Both the position numbers and the translations under genes were made by a program. Shown here piece by piece: positions 14,084 to 26,286 of a stretch of DNA of 64,000 nucleotides. The stretch comes from Metaphire vulgaris (lineage: Eukaryota > Annelida > Clitellata > Crassiclitellata > Megascolecidae). The notes beneath the pieces were generated by a model. The model saw nothing but the letters and a program-made list of their open reading frames with translations. It was not told the DNA's origin and searched no databases. Each line of letters begins with the position of its first letter. Position 1 is the first letter of the stretch. The DNA lies in NCBI GenBank assembly GCA_018105865.1, contig CM030832.1, positions 28,259,086 to 28,323,085 of the forward strand. Direction: 5' to 3'.

Positions 14084-16041
14084 TGTGGCGACCCCGGCGG
14101 CTCGCGGTCTCGTAGCGCGGCCGGCGGTCGGGCGGCCCCCAACGCCCGCTCGGTCTCCCGATCGCCATCAGCCGCCGACTCTGCCTGATCGGCGGCGTCA
14201 GTTTCCCTTTCCGGCTCTCCGACATCAGAGGAGGTGTCCGCGGCTGCCGGGCAGGCAGCACACTGAGGACGGCCGATCCTCAACATAGGGTTCTCGTTTC
14301 CCTCCTCTGATTCTCTATCCGTTCCGGCACCGGCCTCGTCCGAGAGACCCTTTAACTCATGCCTCTTATCGCTGGCCACTGCTTGGTCTCGGCGCCTTAA
14401 GCGATTGCGATAGGTACTCCTGGTCTCTGGCTTCGACTTGGCCCCACGTCTCTTCATTCTCGGCAATCTAGCCGTTTTCCGCTCTCTTATAGACAGGCGG
14501 CGTTGTCTCTTGGCTTCCTCACACGCTTTCACCAAACCCGAGGTTAATTGTGCCTGAATGGACGGCGGTCCACTCTTTCCTTAGCCGTCGATTCACCCAA
14601 ACTGTCTCCCCGCGCCTTTACGACAGGCGGGCGTCTGTCTCCTCCCTTGGCTCAGAAATTGACCTCCTGGGCACTAACGTGACCTCAGGTAGGCGAGGTT
14701 CATCACAGCCAAGGCTCACCTTCACGGACAGTGCGCTGAGACTCCGGCGTCACAGCGACTTTCAAAGACACGCACACAACTTGCCTTTATTGGTTTATTT
14801 TTATTTATTTATTAATAAACCAAGCAACATTGACACAATGGCTACAGTGGCAACACTGGTAACACGGACAAAGACGCGGTAGCTAGACGCAGTCCGGCAG
14901 CCACAATAACTAGCGCACAGGAACTGCAATCAATAGCCTTTGATACGTCAATATGAAACGATAAGCTTTAGCACTTTAAACGGGCTCCAAATACTCGCTT
15001 TCAATCGCTGTGCTTTCTTTACTCTATCGCTTCACGGCCACACTGCGAAAAGTACATGTGATGTTAGTGACTGACAATAACTAAAATTTTCAGAGTTTTG
15101 AAACTTTTTGACGGACACTTAGGCGGATTTTTCGTCTACAGTCTGTATTTCCGCGTAGTTGCCGTCAATAGGAAAAAGTAGGGACTTGCTTAAGAACGTT
15201 TTCCTTAGCGGTGATCAGGGGCTTCATCTACGGCTAAGCGACGCGGCAATCGCTCCTGCTAGATGGGCGCGCGTCTCAAGCGGACTTTAATTCAACAGCC
15301 GCCCGCGTCCGCCTAGTGACGCGGGCTACATAAATTCCCATATTTCGGAGATTTTCGAATTTTAGAACTAGCCCTTGAGGGCGCTCGCTCCCAAATGTCC
15401 CTATCTATGCTTTTTATCCGTCATGAAGCTTAACTTCGGACCCACCCCCCTAGCGTCGTCGGCAGCGGCGAAGGGCGCATCGCCGCCGGCGACGCGCATC
15501 GCCGTCAGGACCTTGTTCCCCGGCCGCCGCTCTTTAGGCGGAATTTCAAGCTGTAGGGCCACGTCCGCTTAGATGCCGTCAGAGCAGGACCTAGGAGGCA
15601 GTGTCGTCGTTATCGGTGGTAAGCGACCCCGTCTACGGGCCCAGCCCTTCGCTAACCACCCCTGGTAGTCCGGGCGCCGATGTTCAGGCGTACGCATCGA
15701 CTACACAGCCGGCCGACCGCTGCGTTCTCTCTCCTTCTTTCCATCGCTCCAACCTTCCCTTCGTCAGCAGCCAGCCAGCCGCCGTCTCCGCGCAGCCTCT
15801 GTCAAACAGGCGACGGTCTTTCAGCGGCCAAAATCTCTAGTTGCTAAAGACCGAAGGCTCGGGAACCATAAGTCGTTGCCGGTTTATACAACTTATCTCT
15901 TGGTCTTTGGGCGGCCGTGGCGATTCTAATAATTTTACCGAAGCCTTAGCGTCTTAGCCTAACGCGTGCTCTGTCCGTTTTACATGAATTAAAACTTTAT
16001 TAATTAATTAACTAACAAGTTATACAGTTAAGCAATCAATC

Positions 16042-16105
<64 letters not shown>

Positions 16106-16130
16106 CTATCTGTGGCACATGGTCGCCACA
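14084..16130 (-). repeat. 3' LTR of the gypsy element (left copy)
   Basis: This 2047-bp LTR has TG...CA ends. It contains a (AAT)n array near its right end (about 16,043-16,104) and the first part of the long ORF that in the other LTR reads into the element. Here that frame runs out into flanking DNA. Confidence 0.95.
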
Positions 16131-16951
16131 CTCTCCCTGCTCACTTGAGATGCAAAGCATCTCTGCAAACCATGGTGATACGACACGACAGTCGTTAATT
16201 TAACCTCCTCTACTTAAGATGGCCAAGAGTACCAGGGTCTTAACTCACTGGGACAACCCGTGCAGGAAGGGACCTGAACTCCCGGGAACAAGTCATCCGC
16301 TTCTGTTCCCCTACCTACCACACTACCCAGGTAACTAGAGAAAGGACATTAGTGGTCTCTGCGATACTTAAGCCTCCCGACGTGCAGAAAGGGCGAGGAG
16401 TTTCACCACCGTCACCGTTTCCGGCACCCAAAGGACATAAAAAATTTAAAAAAAAAAAAATAAAAAAATTACAAGAAACAATCCTAATTAAGCGATTTCC
16501 TTTGTTCGCTTAATATGCTATTTAAATTAACATGACTTATCTTAACAACTGCAGTTAAGCGGTGTTCTTTTGCACGCTTAACTCTAGATTCAATAAAGAA
16601 AGCAATGACGACGATGCACAATTATGCAGTAAAATGCAAATATGCGAACAATCAATATATGCAAGCAGTGAAAACTAAACAGTTCAGCGATTTTCATTAG
16701 CTGGCTAAACCTAAGCCAAGCGCGTAGCGAATCACAAAATAGCCAATTAAGGCGACAAACTGTCACAACTAAGCAATATCAGTTCACCATAAAACATTTA
16801 AAGACTAAACAAACACGGGTAAACAAGTTAAACAGTAAGAGTCTGTCTCTCTTAGCAAACAATAGAACGTTCCAACAAAGCGCAATGAAGCGTCCATTCG
16901 CTGACGTTCGACAAGTTCGATCCATTGAATCGCGGGGCGTCTCGACCGTCT
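16131..16951 (-). other. Gypsy 3' untranslated region and polypurine tract
   Basis: Directly inside the left LTR, the minus strand reads GAGCAGGGAGAG, a plausible polypurine tract for plus-strand priming. The rest up to the integrase stop has no coding frame and includes an A-rich run. Confidence 0.65.
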
Positions 16952-18709
16952 CTAGTTGCCATCTGAAGTCATTGTTCCATTAAACGAACCCGTCCAACCA
17001 GCGAGGTGGACGAGATTTCCGGTCCTGCGATCGGTTTCCGCTCTGATGACCTCAACCTCATCGTCCGCTGAGAATTCCGGCTCGGGGTCTTCCTTCGCAG
17101 ACTCGGTTGTTCGAGGTTCATTGTCACCGCCCAAAGGCAGTTCGATATCCGACAACGTTTCCGTTTCGATGGTTTCAGGTAGCCACGACTTCGGAGCTTC
17201 CCCTCGGAACCGTTTCAATTTATCCACGTGCACGATCAAAGGTTTCGAAGTGCGACTTTTCTGGATTCGATACAGTACCGGGCCCAAAACGGTCAAAACC
17301 AAGAATGGTCCGGTAAAGAATTTGGCCCACTTTGCTTTTCGCCCCGTAAGCACTCTTGGATGATAATAGTAGACCCAATCACCCTCTTTGAATCTCGCGG
17401 GCCTCACTTAGGTCGTACGATTTCTTCCTTCTCTCGAATGTTTTCTGTAACTGGTCTCTCACCAACTGGTACGCATTATCCATTATCTCCCGACGGTTAG
17501 CAACGAATTCTTCCACATCGGGCTCTCGGTCCTCTGCCGGAGACACAAGTAGATCGATCGGTGCATGGTTCTCTCTACCAAGAAACAGGAAATTCGGTGT
17601 TCTCTTGGTTGATTCGTGTTCCGTAGAACGATAGGCAGCCATGACATACGGTAAATGAACGTCCCAATCCTTCTGCCGTTCAGACACGACTTTGCCCAAG
17701 AGCATGTTCAGCGTACGATGGAACCTTTCGATAAGTCCATTCCCGGAAGGATGGTACGGGGTCGTGCGTATCTTATCGATTTCCATTATTCGACACAGCT
17801 CTTTGAACAGAGTTGATTCAAAACACGGACCTTGATCTGTCAAAATCTGTCGTGGCATTCCAAATCGTGAGAATACGTGCACCATAAGAGTCTGCGCCAC
17901 CGTTGACGCTTTGATTTCTGATAGGAGCGCCTCGGCCCATCTCGAAAAATAGTCAATAGCAGTCAGAATGTACTTATTTCCTTTATTTGATACGGGATGT
18001 GGTCCCGTAATATCGATTCCAAATCGTTCCATTGGTTCGCCAACAAGCACTTTCTGCAACCTCCTTGCTTTGGCGGTTTCTCTCTACGATATCGCGCACA
18101 ACGGTCACAACACTGACAAAACCGTCTCATGTCTTCCTTCCAGCCTGGCCAATAGGCACGTCTTTGTAGCTGACCAAGGCTTTTTCGAATACCAAAGTGA
18201 CCTCCCGAGAAACTTGCATGCGTCAGTTCCATAACTTCGTTCCGTAGGCTCTTCGGAACAACTAATTGCCTTCGCAAGACTCGGTTTTCCTTTCCATCAA
18301 GCCAATCACGGTAAAGGATTCCATTAATAATAGACATCTGATTCCAATGGCTAAGTAGCGTTTTCAACTCACCGCTCCTCTGCAAGAAAACTTCCTCTGA
18401 AGGGTAGCTTTCTGCTTCTTTCCAACCAACAAGGGACGAGACATCTCGGTCTTCCAGCTGCTTATATCGAATACTTTCCTTGCTCCATTCGTTCCAAGCA
18501 GATAAATCTGCCTCTTCCTTCACCGCGAAAACCGCTTTGATTCGATGGTCAGTTTCTTCAGGGTTCTCTAACCCCTCGTGCGGTATTCTTGACACCGCAT
18601 CCGCGTTGCCATGCTTTGCTCCCGATCTATGAATAATTTCAAAATCGAATTCTTCGATCATTTCAAGCCACCGAGCTTGCTGCCCAATTGGCTCCGGTGT
18701 CTTCCTCAA
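16952..18709 (-). pseudogene. Gypsy integrase, split over three frames
   Basis: Frames 17963-18709, 17379-18059 and 16952-17407 make up the integrase when read in order. The first ends RNase H (GNADAVSRIP) and holds the zinc-binding H-H-C-C segment (HASFSGGHFG to CCDRCARYR). The second holds the catalytic core with the three acidic sites in FGIDITGPH, LTDQGPCFES and GNGLIERFHRT. The third has the GPY/F-like end (FTGPFLVLTVLGPVLYRIQ) and an acidic tail. Frame changes fall near 18,050 and 17,398. The motifs are intact, so the breaks are recent or are sequence errors. Confidence 0.88.
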
Positions 18710-20710
18710 CCACTGAAGAGCTGAGTGATCTGTACGAAGTAAAAACTTCTTTGCCCCATAGATACTGCCGAAACTCCTTCAGAAAGTGTACCACTGCTAG
18801 CAGTTCCTTCTGGTTACATTGTAGTTCCTCTCTGCCGGGGAACACAATCGACTTGCGTAACAAATCACTTTCTCTTCACCACCCTGAATCTGTGATAAAA
18901 CCGCTCCAATGGCGTACCCAGACGCATCTGTATCCAATACGTAATCTCCATCGTCGATAGGAAGTGCGAGTATCGGCGATGAAGTTAACCGGTTCTTCAA
19001 TTCCTGAAATGCCTGTTCGCATTCTTCGGACCATTGAAACGTTACTCCTTTCCTAGTAAGACCATGCAATGGTTTTGCTATTAAAGCAAAATCAGAAACG
19101 AACTTCCGATAATAGGAACAAAGTCCAACGAACGACCTCACCTGTCTTACATTCTTAGGTGTCGCCCAGTTCTTCACGGATTTGACCTTGTCTGGATCCG
19201 TGGCGACTCCTTCCGAACTCACAACGTGTCCGAGGAACAAGACTTGCCTTTGCAGCAAGTGACATTTAGAAGGCTTCAGCTTGAGATTATACTGGTTTAA
19301 TCGGCTGAATACCTTTTCCAACCGTTCCATATGACTTTCCACGTCTTTCGAGAAGACAATAATATCGTCGAGGTATACCAAACAAATATCCAGATTTAGA
19401 CCTGATAGCACGAGATTCATTAACCGACAGAATGAAGCAGGACTATTGCACAGTCCGAACGGTAACACTCGGAACTGGAAGCATCCTTTCCTTGTAACGA
19501 AAGCTGTCTTGTGCTTATCCTTCGGATGAAGCGCCATCTGGTGATAGCCAGCACGAAGATCGAATGTGCTAAACCATTTCGCTCCGCCAAGAGTATCCAA
19601 ACATTCACTTATCAAAGGTAAAGGAAATGAATCCTTCCTCGTTTTCGCATTCACTTTCCGGTAATCTATGCAGAAGCGTAGACTACCGTCTTTCTTTTTC
19701 ACCATGACAACGTTTGATGACCATTCAGAGGACGACGGTTCCACAATATTCTGTTCCAACATGGAGTCCACCTGACGATCGATTTCAGCCAACATTGCTA
19801 TTGGTTGCCTTCTAAGAGGTTGCCGCACTGGGTCCTCTTTCCGCGTATCAATCTCGTGCTGAATCACCGACGTGTAACCCAAGTCATTCTCTGATAGGGA
19901 AAAACTTGTCCGGTAGCGCAAGATGAGCTCCCGAAGTGACTCTCTTTGCTCACTCGTGACGCCTTCCACGTTCTCCCACAAGTTTGACAACTTGCTCTCG
20001 TCTCCATTTTCCACATGGATAGCATTCGTGACCACCGTACTCGAAAATTCATCCGCACTGGTTTCCGCTTCGCAGTCTTGTAAGACTTCAACCCTCTCCA
20101 ACTGACACAAAGTTTTCGATGGAATTTCCACCGTTGTTGGTCCCACATTGATGACCCTTATTCTAGGTTCATCGTCTTCTCCATTTATTAACGTTCGACC
20201 GACTATTACATTTGCCAGCAGTTCGCTCGGAACAGTTGCCCATTCTGTTTGACATCGTCCCAAATGAGGGTAAACCATGATTGCCGAAATATCTACTTCT
20301 CGGAGGGATGATATGACAACTTCCCTTTCGATCATAACCTTGCGGCACATGCTCTCTTCGTCCACCTCATGGAGAGGTATTGATTCTGTCCCGACACAGA
20401 TTCTTCCCGTAGCGAAGTTCCAACTCACTTTATTGTTCTCCAACCAAGCCAGACCCAAAATCAATTCGGTTACTTGTTCGGTCACAAGACAAGGAAGAGC
20501 GTACACGTTTCTTCCTATCTTTATTTTGAGGGTGGCCTCACCCTCTACTTTGATTCTAGTTCCATTCGCTGCCAGCAGGCGTTGCTGAGCCGGTCTAAGT
20601 AATTTCTTGTTGACCATATACTTCGGTACCAACGACATTTCACTCCCTGTGTCCAAAAGGCATGGGTGTTCCTTTCTTCGACCTTCCAACTTTCCGAAAA
20701 CATAAGCCAT
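18663..20710 (-). pseudogene. Gypsy protease, reverse transcriptase and RNase H, frameshifted
   Basis: The main frame (18797-20710) starts at the protease with LLDTGSEMSLV, then the reverse transcriptase: DYRKVNAKTRKDSFPLP, the catalytic VYLDDIIVFS and the connection region. It then enters RNase H at LDTDASGYAIGAVLSQ. It stops in RNase H near 18,800; homology continues in another frame (18663-18863, ELLAVVHFLKEF) and then in the frame of 18,709 (LQWLRKTPEP). Two indels, near 18,810 and 18,745, explain this. Translation of an intact copy would follow gag in another frame, since gag ends at 20,640. Confidence 0.92.
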
Positions 20711-22309
20711 ACGGCTCCTTTACTAGATGGTTCTGCACCTCTCTGGTTCCATCAGGTTGACCCGCTTCTTCGCCCACCTGATTTTGATGTTCATCCGAGG
20801 CTTGGGCCTGAGGACAAAACCGCTTATAATGGCCTTTCTGACCACAGCCAAAACATGTTCTATCCAACAGTCTATTCTGCTCTCTTGGCCTGTCCACCAG
20901 CTCCCGTTTCTGGACAGTGTTTCTGTCGAGAGTCAACTGTTCCAACCTCTCTAAGATCGTTTTCATGCCCCTCTCGACATCGTCTAAACGTCGATTCTGT
21001 GGGTCTCTCGTATTCACCTGTTTTGTATTCTTCACTCTCCATGGTTTCCGCTCACCATCGGTACCGAACTTAGAAGCTTTACCGTATGCTTCGAACCGTA
21101 CAGCGTGCTTGTACGCAATATCCAGACATGACGGCTCTCGCTCTCGTACTTTCTGGGCCAACTCCTGATCGGCTAAAGCGTCGATGAAAGCGTCGCAAGC
21201 CACTGTTTCTAACAGTTCATTCGTTGGTCCAGGGTACGCAAGCACCATTAGTTTTCGAATTTCCAACATGACAGAGTTCAAGGATTCTCCCTGAGCTTGT
21301 CGATACGTTCGCAACTTCATTCGATAAAGACTCGTCTGATCTTGTGAGCCATATCGCGCACTTAAATGGTCCACCAATGTCTTCCACGTTACGTTCTGCA
21401 AATCTCCCATGTCCCACAAGAGCTGAGCTGCAGGACCTGTAAGAGCACACATGAGTTGGTCTGCCTTTTCCTCTCATTCCAACCGTTACACCGAGAACAC
21501 ACTTCAAACTTTGCCAGAAAAGCGGCCACCGGTGTTTTACCATCGTACTTCTCCAGCTTGATTCGGATACCGCGGTCTTTTTGTTTACCATCCTGAGAAC
21601 TCTGACAGCGTAGATCCACCGCTGTTTTATTATCTCTCTTGGATTCCACAGTTTGCTTGCCCCGATAATCAGACTCATCCGAAGTTGACTCGTAGTCACT
21701 CGGAGTTTCGGTCCCGTTTTCCGACGATTCAGGTGACTTTGGTCTCGAGCCAATTCGTCTTCCAGCTCCTTTTGATAGATTTTTCCGAACTTCCTTGTTT
21801 TGCGAAGTTTCACGATTGAAGGAGCCGCCCCTCTCCTTGTGGCATTCAGAACTTTCTTGCTTTACTGAATTTCTAAATAAGAAATTCTTGTCTGACCTGC
21901 CCGCCGTCACCTCTCTCTCATGACGGTGCTTTCCATGTCCACGATTCACTTCGTCTTTGGATTTGAGCCTGTCTTGATCCCGAAGGGCAAGCCCTTCCAA
22001 TTTGTTCTGCATTTCAATCACTACCTGTCGGAGGGCCGACAAGTCACGCTTCTCGTTTCCTTCACGGGTGTTCACTTCTCTCTGAGTCCATTTGGTTCTT
22101 CCTCGCGACCTAGCCGCTTCGGCGCCGGCCCTGTAGGCAAGCTCTGTCGTTTGAAATAGACCAACGGACTTTGGTTTCTCGCGGCACCAAAGCATTTCTG
22201 CCGTAATCTCTCCTGGGTTCCCACATCGACTGATCACCTTCTTCGTTCCTTCGAGAGTAATGTGGTCTATCCACCTCTCTGGATATTGCAGCCTCGGAGT
22301 CGGCTCCAA
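20640..22309 (-). pseudogene. Gypsy gag, two overlapping frames with a 2-base insertion
   Basis: Frame 21389-22309 gives the charged gag amino part and the start of the capsid-like domain (IKLEKYDGKTPVAAFLAKFE). At about 21,466 homology passes to frame 20640-21452 (ALTGPAAQLLWDM onward), consistent with a 2-base AG insertion in an A/G-rich run. The second frame carries the nucleocapsid zinc knuckle CFGCGQKGHYKRFC (C-x2-C-x4-H-x4-C). These proteins package the element RNA in virus-like particles. Confidence 0.85.
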
Positions 22310-24668
22310 GGTATGCTCTGCCTATGTAGCATTGACCTTCTTCGCCACGCAACGGACGATGGCCTTCTGGAGCGTAACGATTTTCGGCCTCTTTTTGCAT
22401 TGCTGCCTCGGCGCCGGCTCCGAGGCAGGTTCTGTCAGCGGATAGCTTCCAATCCTGTTGCTCCCATCGTCGTTCGGATACCAAACTATCACGGTTCTCA
22501 CATCCCTGATCTGTCCACTGAGCCTGTGAACTAGGGTGACTCTGTATCCTGGACACTGGTCTGTCTGTCGTTCGGTACACTGCCCTCTCAGTGTTGGTCA
22601 CGAGGCAAGGTCTGCCTGCAATATTCCGAATTTCATTCTGACGTGGTGCACGGTACCCTCTCTGCACAACGTAACCTTCCGCTTCTTCTAACATCGCTGT
22701 CCCGGCGCCGGCTCCGAGACGAGTTCTGTTATCCGAGTGCGGTCGATTGACGTGCTGTTGATCCCACCGTTCTTCGGTTCTGCGGTTACCTTTGGCGACT
22801 CTGTGAGCTTCCGGAACTTGACACCTTCGATCGCTTCGTGAGTCTTCGTTTGGAGGATACACTGCTCTTTCGTACACAGTCGCCTCGGCGCCGGCTCCGA
22901 GACGAGTTCTGTACTCAGGGCAGCGATCTCCAACGATGATATTCTGCTTCAGTGTGGTGCGGTTGGTAGCTCTTTCGAACATCGCTGCATCGGCGCCGGC
23001 TCCGAGGCAGTTTCTGTCCTCCAAAGTGTCCCAATTCGCCTGGTTCTGTTCACCTTGTACTCCAGCCCCATAGGCTCTGTAGTTATCCGCACGGTCTCGG
23101 TCATTAACTTTAACCGTTCCATCGTCGATTCCACGCCTCTCGAGGGCGAAACTGGTTTCCCTTCCTCTCGTTTCTTGGAGCGGAAGCTCGCCGTCCTCCC
23201 ATGAGACTGGCCTGTAAGTCTCTCTCCGTCGACCTGGTGGAGCAATATCCACTTCGGAGTCCTCGTTTCCGATATCTTCCGTTGGCACCTCCGATCGATA
23301 CATTCGATCTTCGCAGCTTTCTACTGTTTGACACAGTCCTCTAACCGTTCCTGGTACCATAGCAGGCTTGTTCCTGCTTTGATCAAGCGGCGGCGGGCGG
23401 TCAACCTCGTAATCTGTCCCTGATTCTGACTCTGTCACAAACACTTGGTCCCTTCGCTGACCGTGGTTAGCTCTCCCAGTGCCGGCGCTACTGAGAAATG
23501 CAAGACCCTGCGGCTGGCGATGCTCAAGTTCTCTTATCTGTGACTGGCTGCCTGTTTGCAGAGTTTCAGAAACTGCCCGCCAAACGTTACTCTCCGGTCT
23601 CACGGGTCCCATCGGGAGGCGGTCCAACTTGCGCGTCGACTCACGTACTGGCGCAGACACTTGATCGCCCCGCTGCCTATAACCAGCGTTCTCGGTGCCG
23701 GCGCAACCGATAATAGCATTAGTCACTGGCTCACGATCGGTCTCATGTTCACTCATCTGCATTTGCCTCTGTGGCGGAGGATGCACGCGCTCTTCCCGGA
23801 CCGCCCACCAGTCTCTATCAGTCCTTGGTTCCTCCAACTGGCTCCGGTTAATAGGTTGGCGATCCACTACACGCTGACTGTAGCTGTCTGGCTTCCGGGT
23901 GAACGTTTCGTCGATCTCACAGGTCGTCAATGCCGCCTCGGTGCCGGCGCAACCTAGGCTAGCAAATTCCCCAGATCTGTGCAGATCTTCTATTACGTTC
24001 CCTTCCGCTCTATCTGACCTTCCCGCTCGCCTCGGGATGTTTTCAGCGTTTTGACCACGGACCACCAACCAATCATTGCGGGATGCCTGTCGTCCCGAAT
24101 CTGAACGTAGTTCCTCGGTGTCCCTCAAATTCTGACGGGGTGGAATTCTGTTCCAGTCCTCAATATCCATTGCATTTGGCTGGAAGCCAGAATCCACCCC
24201 ACTTCTGGTACCATTTTGTGGCGACCCCGGCGGCTCGCGGTCTCGTAGCGCGGCCGGCGGTCGGGCGGCCCCCAACGCCCGCTCGGTCTCCCGATCGCCA
24301 TCAGCCGCCGACTCTGCCTGATCGGCGGCGTCAGTTTCCCTTTCCGGCTCTCCGACATCAGAGGAGGTGTCCGCGGCTGCCGGGCAGGCAGCACACTGAG
24401 GACGGCCGATCCTCAACATAGGGTTCTCGTTTCCCTCCTCTGATTCTCTATCCGTTCCGGCACCGGCCTCGTCCGAGAGACCCTTTAACTCATGCCTCTT
24501 ATCGCTGGCCACTGCTTGGTCTCGGCGCCTTAAGCGATTGCGATAGGTACTCCTGGTCTCTGGCTTCGACTTGGCCCCACGTCTCTTCATTCTCGGCAAT
24601 CTAGCCGTTTTCCGCTCTCTTATAGACAGGCGGCGTTGTCTCTTGGCTTCCTCACACGCTTTCACCAA
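22110..24668 (-). CDS. 852-codon ORF from the 5' LTR into the gypsy element
   Basis: This frame starts at an ATG inside the 5' LTR (24,668), crosses the LTR edge and the primer-binding site without a stop, and continues about 2.1 kb. A second in-frame ATG at 24,170 lies after the primer-binding site and may be the real start. The product is highly charged and Arg/Glu/Asp rich, with about ten degenerate repeats around LGAGAEA (such as RLGAGAEATVYERA and CLGAGADAAMFERA). I know no such domain. Near 22,130 the repeat continues in the frame of the downstream gag (AYRAGAEAARSRG), so a frameshift separates what was probably one long gag precursor. Confidence 0.7.
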   Translation of the reverse strand: MVKACEEAKRQRRLSIRERKTARLPRMKRRGAKSKPETRSTYRNRLRRRDQAVASDKRHELKGLSDEAGAGTDRESEEGNENPMLRIGRPQCAACPAAADTSSDVGEPERETDAADQAESAADGDRETERALGAARPPAALRDREPPGSPQNGTRSGVDSGFQPNAMDIEDWNRIPPRQNLRDTEELRSDSGRQASRNDWLVVRGQNAENIPRRAGRSDRAEGNVIEDLHRSGEFASLGCAGTEAALTTCEIDETFTRKPDSYSQRVVDRQPINRSQLEEPRTDRDWWAVREERVHPPPQRQMQMSEHETDREPVTNAIIGCAGTENAGYRQRGDQVSAPVRESTRKLDRLPMGPVRPESNVWRAVSETLQTGSQSQIRELEHRQPQGLAFLSSAGTGRANHGQRRDQVFVTESESGTDYEVDRPPPLDQSRNKPAMVPGTVRGLCQTVESCEDRMYRSEVPTEDIGNEDSEVDIAPPGRRRETYRPVSWEDGELPLQETRGRETSFALERRGIDDGTVKVNDRDRADNYRAYGAGVQGEQNQANWDTLEDRNCLGAGADAAMFERATNRTTLKQNIIVGDRCPEYRTRLGAGAEATVYERAVYPPNEDSRSDRRCQVPEAHRVAKGNRRTEERWDQQHVNRPHSDNRTRLGAGAGTAMLEEAEGYVVQRGYRAPRQNEIRNIAGRPCLVTNTERAVYRTTDRPVSRIQSHPSSQAQWTDQGCENRDSLVSERRWEQQDWKLSADRTCLGAGAEAAMQKEAENRYAPEGHRPLRGEEGQCYIGRAYLGADSEAAISREVDRPHYSRRNEEGDQSMWEPRRDYGRNALVPRETKVRWSISNDRACLQGRRRSG
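24196..24213 (-). other. Primer-binding site of the gypsy element
   Basis: Three bases inside the 5' LTR the minus strand reads TGGTACCAGAAGTGGGG. It begins TGG as needed to pair with the CCA end of a tRNA. I do not assign the tRNA. Confidence 0.75.
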
Positions 24669-26168
24669 ACCCGAGGTTAATTGTGCCTGAATGGACGGCG
24701 GTCCACTCTTTCCTTAGCCGTCGATTCACCCAAACTGTCTCCCCGCGCCTTTACGACAGGCGGGCGTCTGTCTCCTCCCTTGGCTCAGAAATTGACCTCC
24801 TGGGCACTAACGTGACCTCAGGTAGGCGAGGTTCATCACAGCCAAGGCTCACCTTCACGGACAGTGCGCTGAGACTCCGGCGTCACAGCGACTTTCAAAG
24901 ACACGCACACAACTTGCCTTTATTGGTTTATTTTTATTTATTTATTAATAAACCAAGCAACATTGACACAATGGCTACAGTGGCAACACTGGTAACACGG
25001 ACAAAGACGCGGTAGCTAGACGCAGTCCGGCAGCCACAATAACTAGCGCACAGGAACTGCAATCAATAGCCTTTGATACGTCAATATGAAACGATAAGCT
25101 TTAGCACTTTAAACGGGCTCCAAATACTCGCTTTCAATCGCTGTGCTTTCTTTACTCTATCGCTTCACGGCCACACTGCGAAAAGTACATGTGATGTTAG
25201 TGACTGACAATAACTAAAATTTTCAGAGTTTTGAAACTTTTTGACGGACACTTAGGCGGATTTTTCGTCTACAGTCTGTATTTCCGCGTAGTTGCCGTCA
25301 ATAGGAAAAAGTAGGGACTTGCTTAAGAACGTTTTCCTTAGCGGTGATCAGGGGCTTCATCTACGGCTAAGCGACGCGGCAATCGCTCCTGCTAGATGGG
25401 CGCGCGTCTCAAGCGGACTTTAATTCAACAGCCGCCCGCGTCCGCCTAGTGACGCGGGCTACATAAATTCCCATATTTCGGAGATTTTCGAATTTTAGAA
25501 CTAGCCCTTGAGGGCGCTCGCTCCCAAATGTCCCTATCTATGCTTTTTATCCGTCATGAAGCTTAACTTCGGACCACCCCTAGCGTCGTCGGCAGCGGCG
25601 AAGGGCGCATCGCCGCCGGCGACGCGCATCGCCGTCAGGACCTTGTTCCCCGGCCGCCGCTCTTTAGGCGGAATTTCAAGCTGTAGGGCCACGTCCGCTT
25701 AGATGCCGTCAGAGCAGGACCCTAGGAGGCAGTGTCGTCGTTATCGGTGGTAAGCGACCCCGTCTACGGGCCCAGCCCTTCGCTAACCACCCCTGGTAGT
25801 CCGGGCGCCGATGTTCAGGCGTACGCATCGACTACACAGCCGGCCGACCGCTGCGTTCTCTCTCCTTCTTTCCATCGCTCCAACCTTCCCTTCGTCAGCA
25901 GCCAGCCAGCCGCCGTCTCCGCGCAGCCTCTGTCAAACAGGCGACGGTCTTTCAGCGGCCAAAATCTCTAGTTGCTAAAGACCGAAGGCTCGGGAACCAT
26001 AAGTCGTTGCCGGTTTATACAACTTATCTCTTGGTCTTTGGGCGGCCGTGGCGATTCTAATAATTTTACCGAAGCCTTAGCGTCTTAGCCTAACGCGTGC
26101 TCTGTCCGTTTTACATGAATTAAAACTTTATTAATTAATTAACTAACAAGTTATACAGTTAAGCAATC

Positions 26169-26256
<88 letters not shown>

Positions 26257-26282
26257 GCTATCTGTGGCACATGGTCGCCACA
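24217..26282 (-). repeat. 5' LTR of the gypsy element (right copy)
   Basis: This 2066-bp LTR nearly duplicates the left one. Differences seen: two C residues fewer near 25,575, one C more near 25,720, one CAAT unit fewer near 26,166, and a longer (AAT)n array at about 26,169-26,253. It should hold the promoter for minus-strand transcription. Confidence 0.95.
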
Positions 26283-26286
26283 GTAC

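Larger units (their letters stand above)
14084..26282 (-). mobile_element. Ty3/gypsy LTR retrotransposon, 12.2 kb
   Basis: Two LTRs (14084-16130 and 24217-26282) start TGTGGCGACC and end GGTCGCCACA, and a GTAC target duplication lies at 14080-14083 and 26283-26286. Transcription is on the minus strand. Order is 5' LTR, primer-binding site, gag-like ORFs with a zinc knuckle, protease, reverse transcriptase, RNase H, integrase with a GPY/F-type end, polypurine tract, 3' LTR. The PR-RT-RH-INT order defines Ty3/gypsy. By eye the LTRs differ only by a few short indels and microsatellite length, which implies a recent insertion. Gag and pol carry several frameshifts, so this copy probably cannot move by itself. 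Confidence 0.95.

Noticed and set aside
14085..15840. Plus-strand frames of 60-110 codons in both LTRs
   Set aside because: They are antisense to the LTR transcript, show no domain, and occur identically in both LTRs only because the LTRs are copies.
19923..23957. Plus-strand frames opposite gag and pol, up to 135 codons
   Set aside because: Shadows of the minus-strand coding frames.
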